From the NCBI RefSeq assembly GCF_000831385.1, contig NZ_AP014548.1, positions 992,001-1,056,000 of the forward strand: a stretch of 64,000 nt of DNA. Reading direction: 5' to 3'. Positions 51,801 through 59,854 of this stretch are shown in pieces; within the stretch, counting starts at the first letter, position 1, and every line of letters starts with the position of its first letter. The notes below the pieces were generated by a model, which had not been told where the DNA came from, did not search any database, and saw only the letters and a program-made list of their open reading frames with translations. The position numbers were made by a program, and so were the translations under genes. Source of the DNA: Nonlabens marinus S1-08. GTDB lineage: Bacteria > Bacteroidota > Bacteroidia > Flavobacteriales > Flavobacteriaceae.

Positions 51801-52216
51801 ACCGTTATAGTATTGATTCTACCTTGACCTGGAGACCAAGAGGTAGAGTTTTCATAATGAAAAGGACCTACAGGATTCCAATTTGAATGATCAGTAGGAG
51901 AAGGAGCTGGAATTGTTTTAGCTAACTGAAAAGTTTGTAATGCAGCTTGAACTTCTTCAGGAGATTGAATAGTACCGTCTGCTTTTAGGTAAGGCTTTGA
52001 TCGCTCCAACCATCTTAGAAATGGCTTGTACCCGCTACCTTTTGCTGATTGATTATGAGTGGACCAGTATTGCTCGCCAGCTTCTTTGATTTGTTTAAAG
52101 GTCAGCTCACCAGTACTTTTTTCTACGGCAATATTCTGCATCCATGGCGCATCCGTGCCCAGTTGAGCTGCGGTGGTGATCGTGATCAGAAAAATTGTTA
52201 AAGTAATGATTTTCAT
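48860..52216 (-). CDS. Large secreted BNR/sortilin-like repeat protein with T9SS sorting domain
   Basis: The 1118-residue protein has a signal peptide (MKIITLTIFLITITTAAQLG; I start here and not 14 codons earlier), many repeats of the form GLWKSTNGGQDW and VLKSTDGGENF that build beta-propellers (about 100-720), CARDB-like and carbohydrate-binding-like regions with CNDxDxE-type cysteines, and a type A sorting domain at the end (SVYPNPSNGVFNIKW to AAKKLIVR). It goes through Sec and the type IX system to the surface. Such VPS10/sortilin-like propellers are common in flavobacterial exoproteins and probably bind glycans or proteins; a catalytic role is not evident. Confidence 0.92.
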   Translation of the reverse strand: MKIITLTIFLITITTAAQLGTDAPWMQNIAVEKSTGELTFKQIKEAGEQYWSTHNQSAKGSGYKPFLRWLERSKPYLKADGTIQSPEEVQAALQTFQLAKTIPAPSPTDHSNWNPVGPFHYENSTSWSPGQGRINTITVDPNNSNTYYVGAPSGGLWKSTNGGQDWKPQTDFLSQIGVSAIAVDPSNSNTVYIGTGDDDAGDSASIGVLKSTDGGENFSTTAITFHGPSANISEVYVDPSNTNTLYVASNQGFYKSTNGGLTAKKTFNGNVKDIKLMPGDSNTIYLATTSSFLISKNGGESFNAVSSGLPAGISRMVIGVTKADFSRVYILAVGVENLLLGLYQSNDAGVTFTKKDNGTDIIETTQAWYNLALEVSQTNADVIYTGCLNVWKSMDSGASFEQVNSWDAPESTTYTHADIHQIREFNGEVFVLSDGGVYRSSNDAESFTDLTGGLQIGQFYRIAVGSKSSANIAGGLQDNGGYSRNNNTWKNFHGADGMEAGIDPNDSNLRYSFTQFGGGLFITEDGNSLTRRINGPSKGNWITPLKTTSTGAIYAGYKKLYKVEGESFIPVSSSFNSNIDVLEIDPINEAIMYVGVDNQLFRSTDSGKEFTWIKELPGDITAIEVNNNNNNIVYFATGTVTGKVLRSDNMGADLIDITSNLPDLGKNTLAHLANSADNALFVGTTLGVFKYNDAYGVWERFSNNLPNVNVRDLEINPNDMIMTAGTYGRGVWQTAIDFVQPMNDISLKSAQGTGGTVDCGESDIEIALENTGMNTISQVTLSYSINEGTEVSVDYSVNIAPKNESKITIKDLNLQPGAYSIKLNVTTDQDEFLSNNFKSISLLQNSHAVVGESYEFEDDALVTLNDKSSSVLWERGMPNGRQLKNAASGKNVYATNLDGNYTDLTLAYLYTGCYDLKEVTDAEFSFDMAYDLEQDWDVFYVQYSIDKGTTWNLLGSSYEDNWYNSNRDSEGNNCFNCQGGQWTGTDTQMQNYKTSLKDLEGNSSVVFRFVFHSDQSINQEGVVLDNVMITGKSAQKSAKQDLLFSVYPNPSNGVFNIKWQMEAEYSYSVSDLTGKIILQSDNSNAKTSQMDLTGVATGMYFLKITSNGTSAAKKLIVR

Positions 52217-52485
52217 ACGCGTACTGTCCAGTAATGCTGTAGCAAGATAACAGGACAATTAGTTGTACTACGTAAGTATTCTATGGACGGTCGTCATCTA
52301 GGTCGAGCGTGTCTTTTACTCGTTTAACGGTTATTGATCATCGCTTTTAATCGGTGTAAATAAGTGTTAAAATGTGTTAATGGAATATATAACATCTCTC
52401 GAAAGTCCATTAAATAAGGGAGTTAAGCCCATTTTAGTAAATGCGTCACTTATCGATTCGCAATCATCAATAAGAGGAACGACCT

Positions 52486-52980
52486 TTACTGATTCCTTAG
52501 TTGATCGATGTACTGCATATCCCAATTCTTTTTCAAGGCAGTTAGATTCTCTACATTATCATTAGGTACTGCAATAGAAAGAACGTAGTGTGCAATTTTG
52601 TACTTGCCATTTTCTTTGATCAATACACCGCTGCCGCGACAAATACCCATTTGAGTATCTAGCAATTCGTCAAAATAGACCACTTCATTCTCTGAATACA
52701 CATTGCGTTCTAAAGAGGTAAAAGACCAAGCTTTACCACGATCAAAAAACGGTTGAGCAAAAGCTTTAAATTCTGCAAGTTGCCAGTTTTCAGTAGCGTC
52801 CGTTCCTATAAATACCGCGTTGCTAGTCATTAACCCGAAGTATTTTTCAAAGTCAGCCTGCGCGGCAGCTTCATGCCACTGATCGATAGTTTCTTCAACT
52901 GCCTGCTTAGGTATCTCCTGATAGTTGGCACAGCTTGTGATTAAACCTGCCAACACTGCTAAAAAAATGAAATTCCTCAT
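52486..52980 (-). CDS. NTF2-like (DUF4440/SnoaL) lipoprotein
   Basis: The 164-residue product starts MRNFIFLAVLAGLITSCANY, with lipobox Cys17; the longer frame to 53037 would spoil the signal peptide and overlaps the divergent tag gene. The mature part fits an NTF2-like cone fold (AVEETIDQWHEAAAQADFEK, SNAVFIGTDATENW, GVLIKENGKYKIAHYVLSI). Catalytic residues are not conserved enough to name a reaction. It is probably a periplasmic small-molecule-binding protein. Confidence 0.82.
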   Translation of the reverse strand: MRNFIFLAVLAGLITSCANYQEIPKQAVEETIDQWHEAAAQADFEKYFGLMTSNAVFIGTDATENWQLAEFKAFAQPFFDRGKAWSFTSLERNVYSENEVVYFDELLDTQMGICRGSGVLIKENGKYKIAHYVLSIAVPNDNVENLTALKKNWDMQYIDQLRNQ

Positions 52981-53024
52981 AATGTAAAATTGATGTTCAA
53001 TATAAATAATCCTATTTTCATAAA

Positions 53025-53600
53025 ATGCAAAAGACAAAATTAAAGCAACGTTGTGGTTGGTGCCTAGGCGATGATTTATATGAAGAATACCACGATAATG
53101 AATGGGGCAAGCCAGTTTATGATGATGATATTCTTTTTGAATTTCTTATTTTAGAAACCATGCAGGCCGGTTTGAGCTGGATCACAATACTTAAAAAACG
53201 AGAAAACTATCGCAATGCACTTGATGGATTTGATTCAATCAAAATTGCTAATTATGATGCAGATAAGGTAGCGGCGTTATTGCTTGATCCTGGGATTATA
53301 CGCCACAGACTAAAAATCCAAAGCATTATCAACAATGCTCAATGTTTCCTAAAGCTTCAGGAGGAATATGGCAGTTTTTCAAAATTTTTATGGAAATATG
53401 TACACTCTAAGCCTATTGTGAATCACGTGAAAGATTATAAGAATGTGCCAGCGACCACCGCATTATCAGACCAACTGGCTAAAGATCTCAAAAAGCGAGG
53501 CTTTAAGTTTGTGGGCAGTACCACAATCTACGCCTTTATGCAGGCCGTCGGGATGGTTAACGATCACGAAATCTCATGTTACCGTTATGATGAAGTTTAA
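53025..53600 (+). CDS. tag: DNA-3-methyladenine glycosylase I
   Basis: The 191-residue protein has the Tag signature CGWCLGDDLYEEYHDNEWG, the zinc-binding Cys (Cys11) near the N-terminus and the matching His/Cys pair near the end (DHEISCYRYDE). It removes 3-methyladenine from alkylated DNA. The helix-hairpin region LSWITILKKRENYRNALDG is also typical. It overlaps the next gene by 14 bases. Confidence 0.95.
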   Translation: MQKTKLKQRCGWCLGDDLYEEYHDNEWGKPVYDDDILFEFLILETMQAGLSWITILKKRENYRNALDGFDSIKIANYDADKVAALLLDPGIIRHRLKIQSIINNAQCFLKLQEEYGSFSKFLWKYVHSKPIVNHVKDYKNVPATTALSDQLAKDLKKRGFKFVGSTTIYAFMQAVGMVNDHEISCYRYDEV

Positions 53601-54171
53601 AATACTGTTGGTAGTTTTGTTCGCTTTCGCGAAAGCGAACTTCACACAAGCGCAATCCCCAACTCTCAAATTTGAAAAAGAAGAGCGGGTCAAAAAGGAA
53701 GAGTTTCCAGCGGATGCATTGCCGTACATTCAGCAACTTGCAGATGGAAGCCGTATCAAATATTATCGGGAATTTGATGGAGAACAAACCAGCTATGAAG
53801 CCAAGTTTAAAACAAACAGGAGAAAATACAGTATGGAATATGACCGCGATGGTAACCTAGAAGACATAGAAATCGAAGTCTCAAAAAAGCTGCTGCCAAA
53901 AACGGAATGGGAAATAATTCAAAGCAGGTTGAATACATACGCAAAGCGTTGGAAAGTTGAAAAAATCCAGTTGCAATATGTCAACAACAACGATGATAAT
54001 GACCACTTAACGCTACAGATAGCGAGGAAGAATTATGAGAATATTGAAATGATTGTTGCTTTCAAAGATCAACGTAACATATATAGGAAAGAACTTCTTT
54101 TTAATAGAGCAGGAGAGATCTTAAAAGAACGTGATGTAAAACGCAGGGTTTATGACTTCCTATTGTTTTAG
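53587..54171 (+). CDS. Secreted hypothetical protein, PepSY-like
   Basis: The 194-residue product starts MMKFKILLVVLFAFAKANFT, a signal peptide whose C-terminal part is encoded by the iterated palindrome. The longer frame back to 53443 reads out of tag and is rejected. The mature part has a charged stretch (EKEERVKKEEFP) and a beta-rich domain with the pattern YEAKFKTNRRKYSMEYDRDG, resembling PepSY-like periplasmic proteins. No enzymatic motif. It overlaps both tag (14 bases) and the DUF2490 gene (20 bases). Confidence 0.8.
   Translation: MMKFKILLVVLFAFAKANFTQAQSPTLKFEKEERVKKEEFPADALPYIQQLADGSRIKYYREFDGEQTSYEAKFKTNRRKYSMEYDRDGNLEDIEIEVSKKLLPKTEWEIIQSRLNTYAKRWKVEKIQLQYVNNNDDNDHLTLQIARKNYENIEMIVAFKDQRNIYRKELLFNRAGEILKERDVKRRVYDFLLF
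53622..53637. repeat. Iterated 16-bp palindrome, copy 10 (in coding sequence)
   Basis: Perfect CGCTTTCGCGAAAGCG inside the signal peptide of the PepSY-like protein, read in frame as Phe-Ala-Phe-Ala-Lys-Ala. Confidence 0.95.
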
Positions 54172-54811
54172 AACCCTCATTTTTCTACTACCAGCTTTTG
54201 CTGCTGCGCAATGGGTCGATCAAGTTTTAGTGGAGCCGGCAATGAATGTTTCCTGGAACACCAATTCTAGATGGAGTTTAAATACCACGATTGCACAACG
54301 CACCCTTACTTATGATAGTATTGATGCTTTACACGTTCAAATAGCGCAGTTTGCTCAATATGAAATAGGGTTTTATTCCCAACTGGGGGCAGGAGTAATG
54401 TATAGGGAAGTATCAGAACAAGGTGCTCCAGAAGAGTTGCGGACCACCCAGCAGTTTGTCCACACAAAAACCTACAACGCATTACAAATAGCACACCGGT
54501 TGCGCTGGGATCAACGCTGGCGAGATGACCTATTAACACATCGATGGCGTTACCGCATTTCAGGTTCTATACCGCTTGATGGGGCGGTGACTGATGCGTC
54601 AGAGTACTATCTTACCGCTGGAGTTGAAACCTTATTCATTGCTGAAATGAACAAACGGCCAGCATATGACCAGCGCATAACTGCTGGGATAGGGAAAAAA
54701 TTAGGGTCTTCATATAAATTACAGTTCACTACACAGTACCGGTGGGAAGATTTTACAGCTGTTAATGAGAGGCTGCTTTTTCTAAATCTATCTTTATACT
54801 ATTCACTGTAA
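54152..54811 (+). CDS. DUF2490 family outer-membrane-like protein
   Basis: The 219-residue protein has a signal peptide (MTSYCFRTLIFLLPAFAAAQ) and amphipathic beta-strand text with Trp-rich turns (LRWDQRWRDDLLTHRWRYRI), ending in LFLNLSLYYSL, as in DUF2490 beta-barrels. It is probably a small outer-membrane protein of unknown function. It overlaps the previous gene by 20 bases and the convergent aat gene by 9. Confidence 0.85.
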   Translation: MTSYCFRTLIFLLPAFAAAQWVDQVLVEPAMNVSWNTNSRWSLNTTIAQRTLTYDSIDALHVQIAQFAQYEIGFYSQLGAGVMYREVSEQGAPEELRTTQQFVHTKTYNALQIAHRLRWDQRWRDDLLTHRWRYRISGSIPLDGAVTDASEYYLTAGVETLFIAEMNKRPAYDQRITAGIGKKLGSSYKLQFTTQYRWEDFTAVNERLLFLNLSLYYSL

Positions 54812-55450
54812 ATAGGAAAGAAAAACCTCCCGATCGATCTCTACCGCACCTAGACTTGCCAGGTGATCATTATACAGCTGGGCGTCAATAAGGCGATACC
54901 CACGAGACTTCAATTGTTCTGTCCAGTACATAAGGGCTACTTTACTGGCGTCTGTACTTTTTGAAAACATACTTTCACCGCAAAAAATACCTGATTCACT
55001 CAAATCCACGCCGTACAGTCCCCCTACTAAAATGTCCTCTTGAAAAACTTCAACGCTTTTAGCATGTCCTAATTTGTGCAGTTGTAAGTAGGCAGCAATC
55101 AAATCTTCATTGATCCAAGTGCCCGCCTCTCCAGACCTGGATACGTTCATGCATTCCCGCATGACCGCTTCAAAAGAAGTGTTCTCCCGAATCTCATAAC
55201 CTCGATTGCGCTGACTTTGCCGTAGTGATTTGGAAATCTTCATAGGCTCTGCTTGACTCAAATCAAATACCATGCGTGGATCTGGCGACCACCAGCAAAT
55301 GGGCTCACCATCGTTGTACCAAGGAAATATTCCAGATTTATAGGCCAGCAGCAAGCGTTCCACGCTCAAATCACCACCTATCGCCAGCATTCCATGTGAG
55401 GGAGCTAGGTTAGGATTGGGGAAAATAAGCTGTTTGTCGAGCAAGTACAT
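54803..55450 (-). CDS. aat: Leucyl/phenylalanyl-tRNA--protein transferase
   Basis: The 215-residue GNAT-fold enzyme has the Aat signatures GIFPWYNDGEPICWWSPDPR, GEAGTWINEDLIAAY and ESMFSKSTDASKVALM. It attaches Leu or Phe to N-terminal Arg or Lys, marking proteins for ClpS/ClpAP degradation by the N-end rule. The ATG gives the usual MYLLDKQLIFPNPNLAPSHG start. The 3' end overlaps the convergent DUF2490 gene by 9 bases. Confidence 0.95.
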   Translation of the reverse strand: MYLLDKQLIFPNPNLAPSHGMLAIGGDLSVERLLLAYKSGIFPWYNDGEPICWWSPDPRMVFDLSQAEPMKISKSLRQSQRNRGYEIRENTSFEAVMRECMNVSRSGEAGTWINEDLIAAYLQLHKLGHAKSVEVFQEDILVGGLYGVDLSESGIFCGESMFSKSTDASKVALMYWTEQLKSRGYRLIDAQLYNDHLASLGAVEIDREVFLSYLQ

Positions 55451-55490
55451 GAAAAGGGGAAATCGTTTATTCTAAAATAGCGAATGCAGA

Positions 55491-55522
55491 AAAAATCCCA
55501 ACAAAGAATTGTTAGGATTTTA
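55491..55522 (-). terminator. Terminator of DUF3127 gene
   Basis: On the minus strand AAAATCCTAACA and TGTTGGGATTTTTT form a near-perfect stem with a 6-base loop and T tract. The same sequence lies upstream of aat. Confidence 0.8.
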
Positions 55523-55545
55523 AATAATAGTATTTCAGTTATTTC

Positions 55546-55917
55546 CTAAAAAGGAAGGTCATCATGATCCTCGTCACTAGAATTAGTGATAGGGTCATAC
55601 TCGTCAAATGGAGGTACATCACCAGCCGGTGCAGTTCCAGTGCCCATTTTTTCAATACGCCATCCAGTAATAGAGTTAAAATATTTAGTCTCACCTTGCG
55701 GACTTTGCCATTCACGGCCGCGCAAGTTGATTCCTATTTTTACAGCGTCACCTACATTAAAAGCATCCAGCAGGCTGGTTTTGTCTTGCACAAACTCCAC
55801 CATGATGGGTTGCGGGTATTGCTCCTCAGTTGTAACTACCATTTCACGTTTCTGGAAACCGTTAGAACCGTAAGTTTTGGTTTCTCCTATTACTTTGATT
55901 TTTCCTTGTACTTCCAT
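55546..55917 (-). CDS. DUF3127 protein, OB-fold ssDNA-binding-like
   Basis: The 123-residue protein has the DUF3127 pattern GKIKVIGETKTYGSNGFQKR, EVVVTTEEQYPQ-like strand text and LRGREWQSPQGETKYFNSIT, with an acidic SSB-like tail (NSSDEDHDDLPF). The tail resembles the SSB C-terminus that recruits repair proteins. A role in single-stranded DNA metabolism is inferred. It follows the flavin reductase gene by two bases. Confidence 0.88.
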   Translation of the reverse strand: MEVQGKIKVIGETKTYGSNGFQKREMVVTTEEQYPQPIMVEFVQDKTSLLDAFNVGDAVKIGINLRGREWQSPQGETKYFNSITGWRIEKMGTGTAPAGDVPPFDEYDPITNSSDEDHDDLPF

Positions 55918-55919
55918 AG

Positions 55920-56792
55920 TTATGATAATAAAATTTTCCAGGCTTCGGCAATGGAATTGTTTGCAATTAACTGCTGGGCCTTAAGATGTTTGTCATTAAT
56001 TGATAAGTGATATAGATTTTCCGCTTTCGCGAAAGCGAGGACTTCATCAGCCTCTGGTACTTTATGAATATTCCCTAATTTTCCTAGATCGTTGCCAGTC
56101 AAAACCTGACTATTTCTAGCAAGTTCAGGTAAGGCATCTACACCTACACCATGATTGCGGCTAGGCTTCTCTACCTCAAACATGGCATCTTTGGAACGGC
56201 AGTACCAGTTGCTGCCCATACGAGCCACAGTGTCTATTTTGAATGGATCGATGCTTTGATTCTCATCTAGAATCGCATCATTGATATGCATGCAGACCAC
56301 CTCGCAAATCACGAGATTACCGGCACCACCTTCTGTCCCTAGTTCTTTGATATCTATGACCTTGCATTCAAATTGCACAGGGCTTTCCGCCACTCGTGGG
56401 GGTTTGACCACATCACTAGGCACAGCGGTCAACCCAGATTTTACAAATTCATCGACGCCTGTATCATACTCTGTACTAGAAAGTGACATTTGTTGTACGA
56501 TATCAAAGTTGACTATGTTTATCACTACCTCGCCAGTTTTTTGAACATTGCGCAAGGTGTCCTTGATGGTATTATCCCTACCACGTCGCACTGGAGAAAA
56601 AATCAAAACAGGTGGATTTGCACTAAAGACATTAAAAAACGAATACGGAGAAAGGTTGACGGTCCCATGTTCATCTACTGTACTTGCAAATGCAATAGGT
56701 CGCGGTTGCACAGCACTTACCAGGTGGCCGTACATTTGTGCATTCTCGATGTCTTCTGGTCTTATTTTCACGGGATTATTGCAAGATTTCAA
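55920..56792 (-). CDS. Flavin reductase-like (FMN-binding split-barrel) protein
   Basis: The 290-residue protein has the flavin-reductase-like pattern MYGHLVSAVQPRPIAFASTV, DEHGTVNLSPYSFFNVFSAN and VVINIVNFDIVQQMSLSSTE in an FMN-binding split barrel (about 10-190), then a helical C-terminal extension. It likely binds FMN and reduces it or another acceptor; the partner oxygenase is not adjacent. The palindrome is in the C-terminal extension and encodes AFAKA in LAFAKAENLYH. It leads a two-gene unit with DUF3127. Confidence 0.9.
   Translation of the reverse strand: MKSCNNPVKIRPEDIENAQMYGHLVSAVQPRPIAFASTVDEHGTVNLSPYSFFNVFSANPPVLIFSPVRRGRDNTIKDTLRNVQKTGEVVINIVNFDIVQQMSLSSTEYDTGVDEFVKSGLTAVPSDVVKPPRVAESPVQFECKVIDIKELGTEGGAGNLVICEVVCMHINDAILDENQSIDPFKIDTVARMGSNWYCRSKDAMFEVEKPSRNHGVGVDALPELARNSQVLTGNDLGKLGNIHKVPEADEVLAFAKAENLYHLSINDKHLKAQQLIANNSIAEAWKILLS
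56022..56037. repeat. Iterated 16-bp palindrome, copy 11 (in coding sequence)
   Basis: Perfect CGCTTTCGCGAAAGCG inside the flavin reductase gene, read in the same frame as the signal-peptide copies to give Ala-Phe-Ala-Lys-Ala. Confidence 0.95.
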
Positions 56793-56908
56793 AGGTAGTA
56801 TTTCTAGCGACTCCTTCCAATACGATTACCTGGCAATAGGTGTACTTTATGCTAAGATTTCACGTTTAGGGAATAGTTGTATTTTTAAAATTGAACTGAA
56901 GCTTCTTC

Positions 56909-58054
56909 ATGAATTTTACCTCAAATAAAAACCTGTTGCGATGGATCATCATCGTTTTTGCAGTTTTAGTGACCTCGCTTATTCTTTGGAATACTTTTAT
57001 TTTCTTTCAGAAGCTCAAGAACCTAGAGAGGAGAAACATCCAAGAATATAGTATTGCTTTCAAGGATTTAGCAAATCAACCTCTAGATGCTGACTTAGGC
57101 GATCTGGGTTATACCGTGATGGGCAATACCACTGGACCAATGATTTTAGAAAATGTGGATGGAAAATTAGAAGCGCGAAATCTTCCTGAAGATATAGTTT
57201 CCGATTCCACAAAACTCCGTGAGCTTTTGATAAAGTATCAAGAGCAAAACGAGCCACTGGTAATTACCTACCAGGGGAAACCCTTTACCACTGTTTATTA
57301 TGGCGATAGCGAGGTGTTGACTAAGTTGAAATACTATCCGCTAGCGTTGTTGTTGATTATGTTCTTATTCGGTGCGGTGATCTTATTTTTCTATAGATCT
57401 ACTAAAGCCGCAGAACAAAACAAACTCTGGGCTGGAATGGCTAAAGAGAGCGCGCACCAAATAGGTACGCCTTTATCGTCACTTGTAGGCTGGACTGCCA
57501 TATTACGAGATTCGGAAATTGATCCCACTTATGTGGATGAAATGGAAAAGGACATCAACCGCTTGCAGATGATTACCGACCGATTCTCCAAAATCGGATC
57601 CATTCCTAAACTTACAGTGCTTGATATAACAGATCAAACCAGACAAGCCGCTGGATATATAAGTTCCCGCTCTTCAAAACTAATTCAATTTCACATTGAA
57701 ATACCTGAACAACCCATCCTGGTAGCGATGAATGAGCAGCTATTTGCATGGGTAATTGAAAACCTTATTAAAAATGGTATTGACGCTATGCGTGGCAAGG
57801 GAACCATAAACGTGCGTTTGAAAGAAGATGCGCGCCGGGTTCACATTACCGTTTCTGATACGGGAAAGGGCATACCTAAAAGACTTTGGAAACGCATTTT
57901 TACCCCAGGATATACCACTAAAAAAAGAGGTTGGGGTCTTGGATTATCACTTGCTAAAAGAATCATTAATGACTATCACAACGGCAAGTTACAAGTAAAG
58001 GAAAGCAAGATTAATAAAGGAACAACTTTTGAAATCGTATTGAATAAAGTGTAG
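56909..58054 (+). CDS. Sensor histidine kinase, two membrane helices
   Basis: The 381-residue kinase has helices at about 12-34 and 144-164 around a small periplasmic domain, then KESAHQIGTPLSSLVGWTAI with the phosphoacceptor His, N-box ENLIKNGIDAM and G-boxes SDTGKGIPK and GWGLGLSLAKRI. The HQIGTPLSSL variant is frequent in Bacteroidota kinases that lack HAMP. No response regulator adjoins it. It is divergent from the flavin reductase gene. Confidence 0.92.
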   Translation: MNFTSNKNLLRWIIIVFAVLVTSLILWNTFIFFQKLKNLERRNIQEYSIAFKDLANQPLDADLGDLGYTVMGNTTGPMILENVDGKLEARNLPEDIVSDSTKLRELLIKYQEQNEPLVITYQGKPFTTVYYGDSEVLTKLKYYPLALLLIMFLFGAVILFFYRSTKAAEQNKLWAGMAKESAHQIGTPLSSLVGWTAILRDSEIDPTYVDEMEKDINRLQMITDRFSKIGSIPKLTVLDITDQTRQAAGYISSRSSKLIQFHIEIPEQPILVAMNEQLFAWVIENLIKNGIDAMRGKGTINVRLKEDARRVHITVSDTGKGIPKRLWKRIFTPGYTTKKRGWGLGLSLAKRIINDYHNGKLQVKESKINKGTTFEIVLNKV

Positions 58055-58062
58055 ACCCGCAC

Positions 58063-58455
58063 TTAATCGACAGGTAAATCTACAGTTTTGAATGCAGTGG
58101 GGCTTGATTTAAATCTTATTTGATAATCTCCTTTCTCTCTAGGTGTAAAAGTGTAATCTGCGGTTATTGTTTTAATAGCTTGAGTGCACATACCGTCTTT
58201 ATAGGATGCTTTTACCTCTAAAGTTATAAGTTGGCCATCTTTTGTTTCTTCAAACTTTTCAAACATTCCACATCCATTTCGCACTTCGAAACTTACATTG
58301 ATGTTGACTGGCTCATTGACCTTTACAGATGTTGGGGCATCTACCGCGGTTACATAAGCTACTTCATAGGAGTTAGACTCCTCTTTTTCACCGCAGCTAT
58401 TCACAACTACAAGAGCTATGAAGGTCATTGCTACTAGTACTAGTTTAGCGTTCAT
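58063..58455 (-). CDS. Small lipoprotein, hypothetical
   Basis: The 130-residue protein has a lipoprotein signal (VVVNSCGEKEE, Cys21) and a beta-sandwich-like mature region (DAPTSVKVNEPVNINVSFEV, FTPREKGDYQIRFKSSP) that may be Ig-like. Two cysteines could pair in the mature domain. No family name is recognised. It is convergent with the histidine kinase gene, 8 bases apart. Confidence 0.75.
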   Translation of the reverse strand: MNAKLVLVAMTFIALVVVNSCGEKEESNSYEVAYVTAVDAPTSVKVNEPVNINVSFEVRNGCGMFEKFEETKDGQLITLEVKASYKDGMCTQAIKTITADYTFTPREKGDYQIRFKSSPTAFKTVDLPVD

Positions 58456-58517
58456 TTATATCATTTATGAATGAAAAACTTATCCAACAAGTTTTTCTAA
58501 ATTAAACTCTATCCTTT

Positions 58518-59753
58518 TTAAGAAACTGCTTTCAGCTTCTGGATTCCGCTTTTGTCTAATTTAGACTCAGCGTAATGCTTAGTGACTTTAAATTCTTTAG
58601 TATCACCTCCAGGCATTTCAAACATGGCGTCTGTCAAAATAGCTTCGCAGAGGGATCGTAATCCTCGAGCACCTAGTTTGTACTCAATAGCTTTACCTAC
58701 GATGTAATCTAAAGCATCGTTTGTTACCGTAAACTTTATATCGTCCATTTCAAACAGCTTTTCATATTGTTTGATAATGGCATTTTTAGGCTCTGTAAGA
58801 ATCGCCCTGAGCGTATTTGCATCCAGCGGATTCATATGGGTTAATACTGGTAAACGACCAATGATCTCTGGGATCATCCCGAAATCTTTGATGTCTTTAG
58901 GAATGATGTATTGCAAAAGGTTGTCCTTTTCCACTACTTGGTCATTTGACATACTCGCTGAGAACCCTACCGCTTGCATATTCAATCGCTTGCGTATTAC
59001 TTTCTCGATACCATCAAAAGCACCACCCGCAATAAATAGAATATTCTCTGTGTTTACCTCAATGAATTTTTGGTCTGGGTGTTTGCGACCACCTTTAGGC
59101 GGGACGTTTACTACAGTTCCTTCAAGAAGTTTTAATAAGCCTTGTTGTACACCTTCACCAGATACGTCTCTAGTAATAGAAGGGTTATCACTTTTACGAG
59201 CAATTTTATCGATCTCGTCTATAAAAACAATACCTGTTTGAGCTTTCTCCAGATTGTAATCAGCAGCTTGTAGTAATCGGGTCAAGATGCTCTCTACATC
59301 TTCTCCTACATATCCGGCTTCAGTTAAAACGGTGGCGTCCACTATGGCTAGCGGTACGTTCAACATTTTAGCAACCGTCTTTGCGATTAAGGTTTTACCT
59401 GTTCCCGTTTGTCCCACCATTAAGATGTTGGACTTTTGGATCTCAATGTCATCGTTAGAAGATGGTTGCAACAATCTTTTATAGTGATTGTATACGGCTA
59501 CAGACATTACTTTTTTAGTGAACTCTTGACCAATGATGTACTGGTCTAGAAAATCCTTAATGGCTTTGGGCTTTTTAAGCGTCAAATCTGCTTTGGAAAC
59601 TCCGTTTTCATCTTCCTTGCTATCCTCTAAAACGATTCCATGTGCCTGCTCTATACAACGGTCACAAATGTGCGCGTCGAGTCCAGCGATCAACAAATTC
59701 GTTTCCGCCTTGTTGCGCCCGCAAAAGCTACATTCTAATTGTTCCTTACTCAT
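58518..59753 (-). CDS. clpX: ATP-dependent Clp protease ATP-binding subunit ClpX
   Basis: The 411-residue AAA+ unfoldase has an N-terminal zinc finger ([20 protein letters not shown]), Walker [17 protein letters not shown], Walker [16 protein letters not shown], and the pore and sensor motifs [14 protein letters not shown] and LGARGLRSL. It unfolds tagged proteins and feeds them to ClpP, encoded just upstream in the same operon. The IGF-type ClpP-binding loop is probably the segment around [14 protein letters not shown]. It is the last gene in the tig-clpP-clpX order. Confidence 0.97.
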   Translation of the reverse strand: MSKEQLECSFCGRNKAETNLLIAGLDAHICDRCIEQAHGIVLEDSKEDENGVSKADLTLKKPKAIKDFLDQYIIGQEFTKKVMSVAVYNHYKRLLQPSSNDDIEIQKSNILMVGQTGTGKTLIAKTVAKMLNVPLAIVDATVLTEAGYVGEDVESILTRLLQAADYNLEKAQTGIVFIDEIDKIARKSDNPSITRDVSGEGVQQGLLKLLEGTVVNVPPKGGRKHPDQKFIEVNTENILFIAGGAFDGIEKVIRKRLNMQAVGFSASMSNDQVVEKDNLLQYIIPKDIKDFGMIPEIIGRLPVLTHMNPLDANTLRAILTEPKNAIIKQYEKLFEMDDIKFTVTNDALDYIVGKAIEYKLGARGLRSLCEAILTDAMFEMPGGDTKEFKVTKHYAESKLDKSGIQKLKAVS

Positions 59754-59815
59754 TCCTCTGATTTTATACCTTCCTGCTATATGAGCTGTGAGGTAAGATG
59801 TTGGTGGGGCTTTTT

Positions 59816-59831
59816 CGCTTTCGCGAAAGCG
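59816..59831. repeat. Iterated 16-bp palindrome, copy 12
   Basis: Perfect CGCTTTCGCGAAAGCG in the 101-bp gap between clpP and clpX, 62 bases upstream of the clpX start. Confidence 0.95.
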
Positions 59832-59854
59832 AACTAACCCTAATTAACGTGCTT

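Noticed and set aside
52981..53037. Longer start of the NTF2-like lipoprotein
   Set aside because: It would place 19 residues before the lipoprotein signal and overlap the divergent tag gene.
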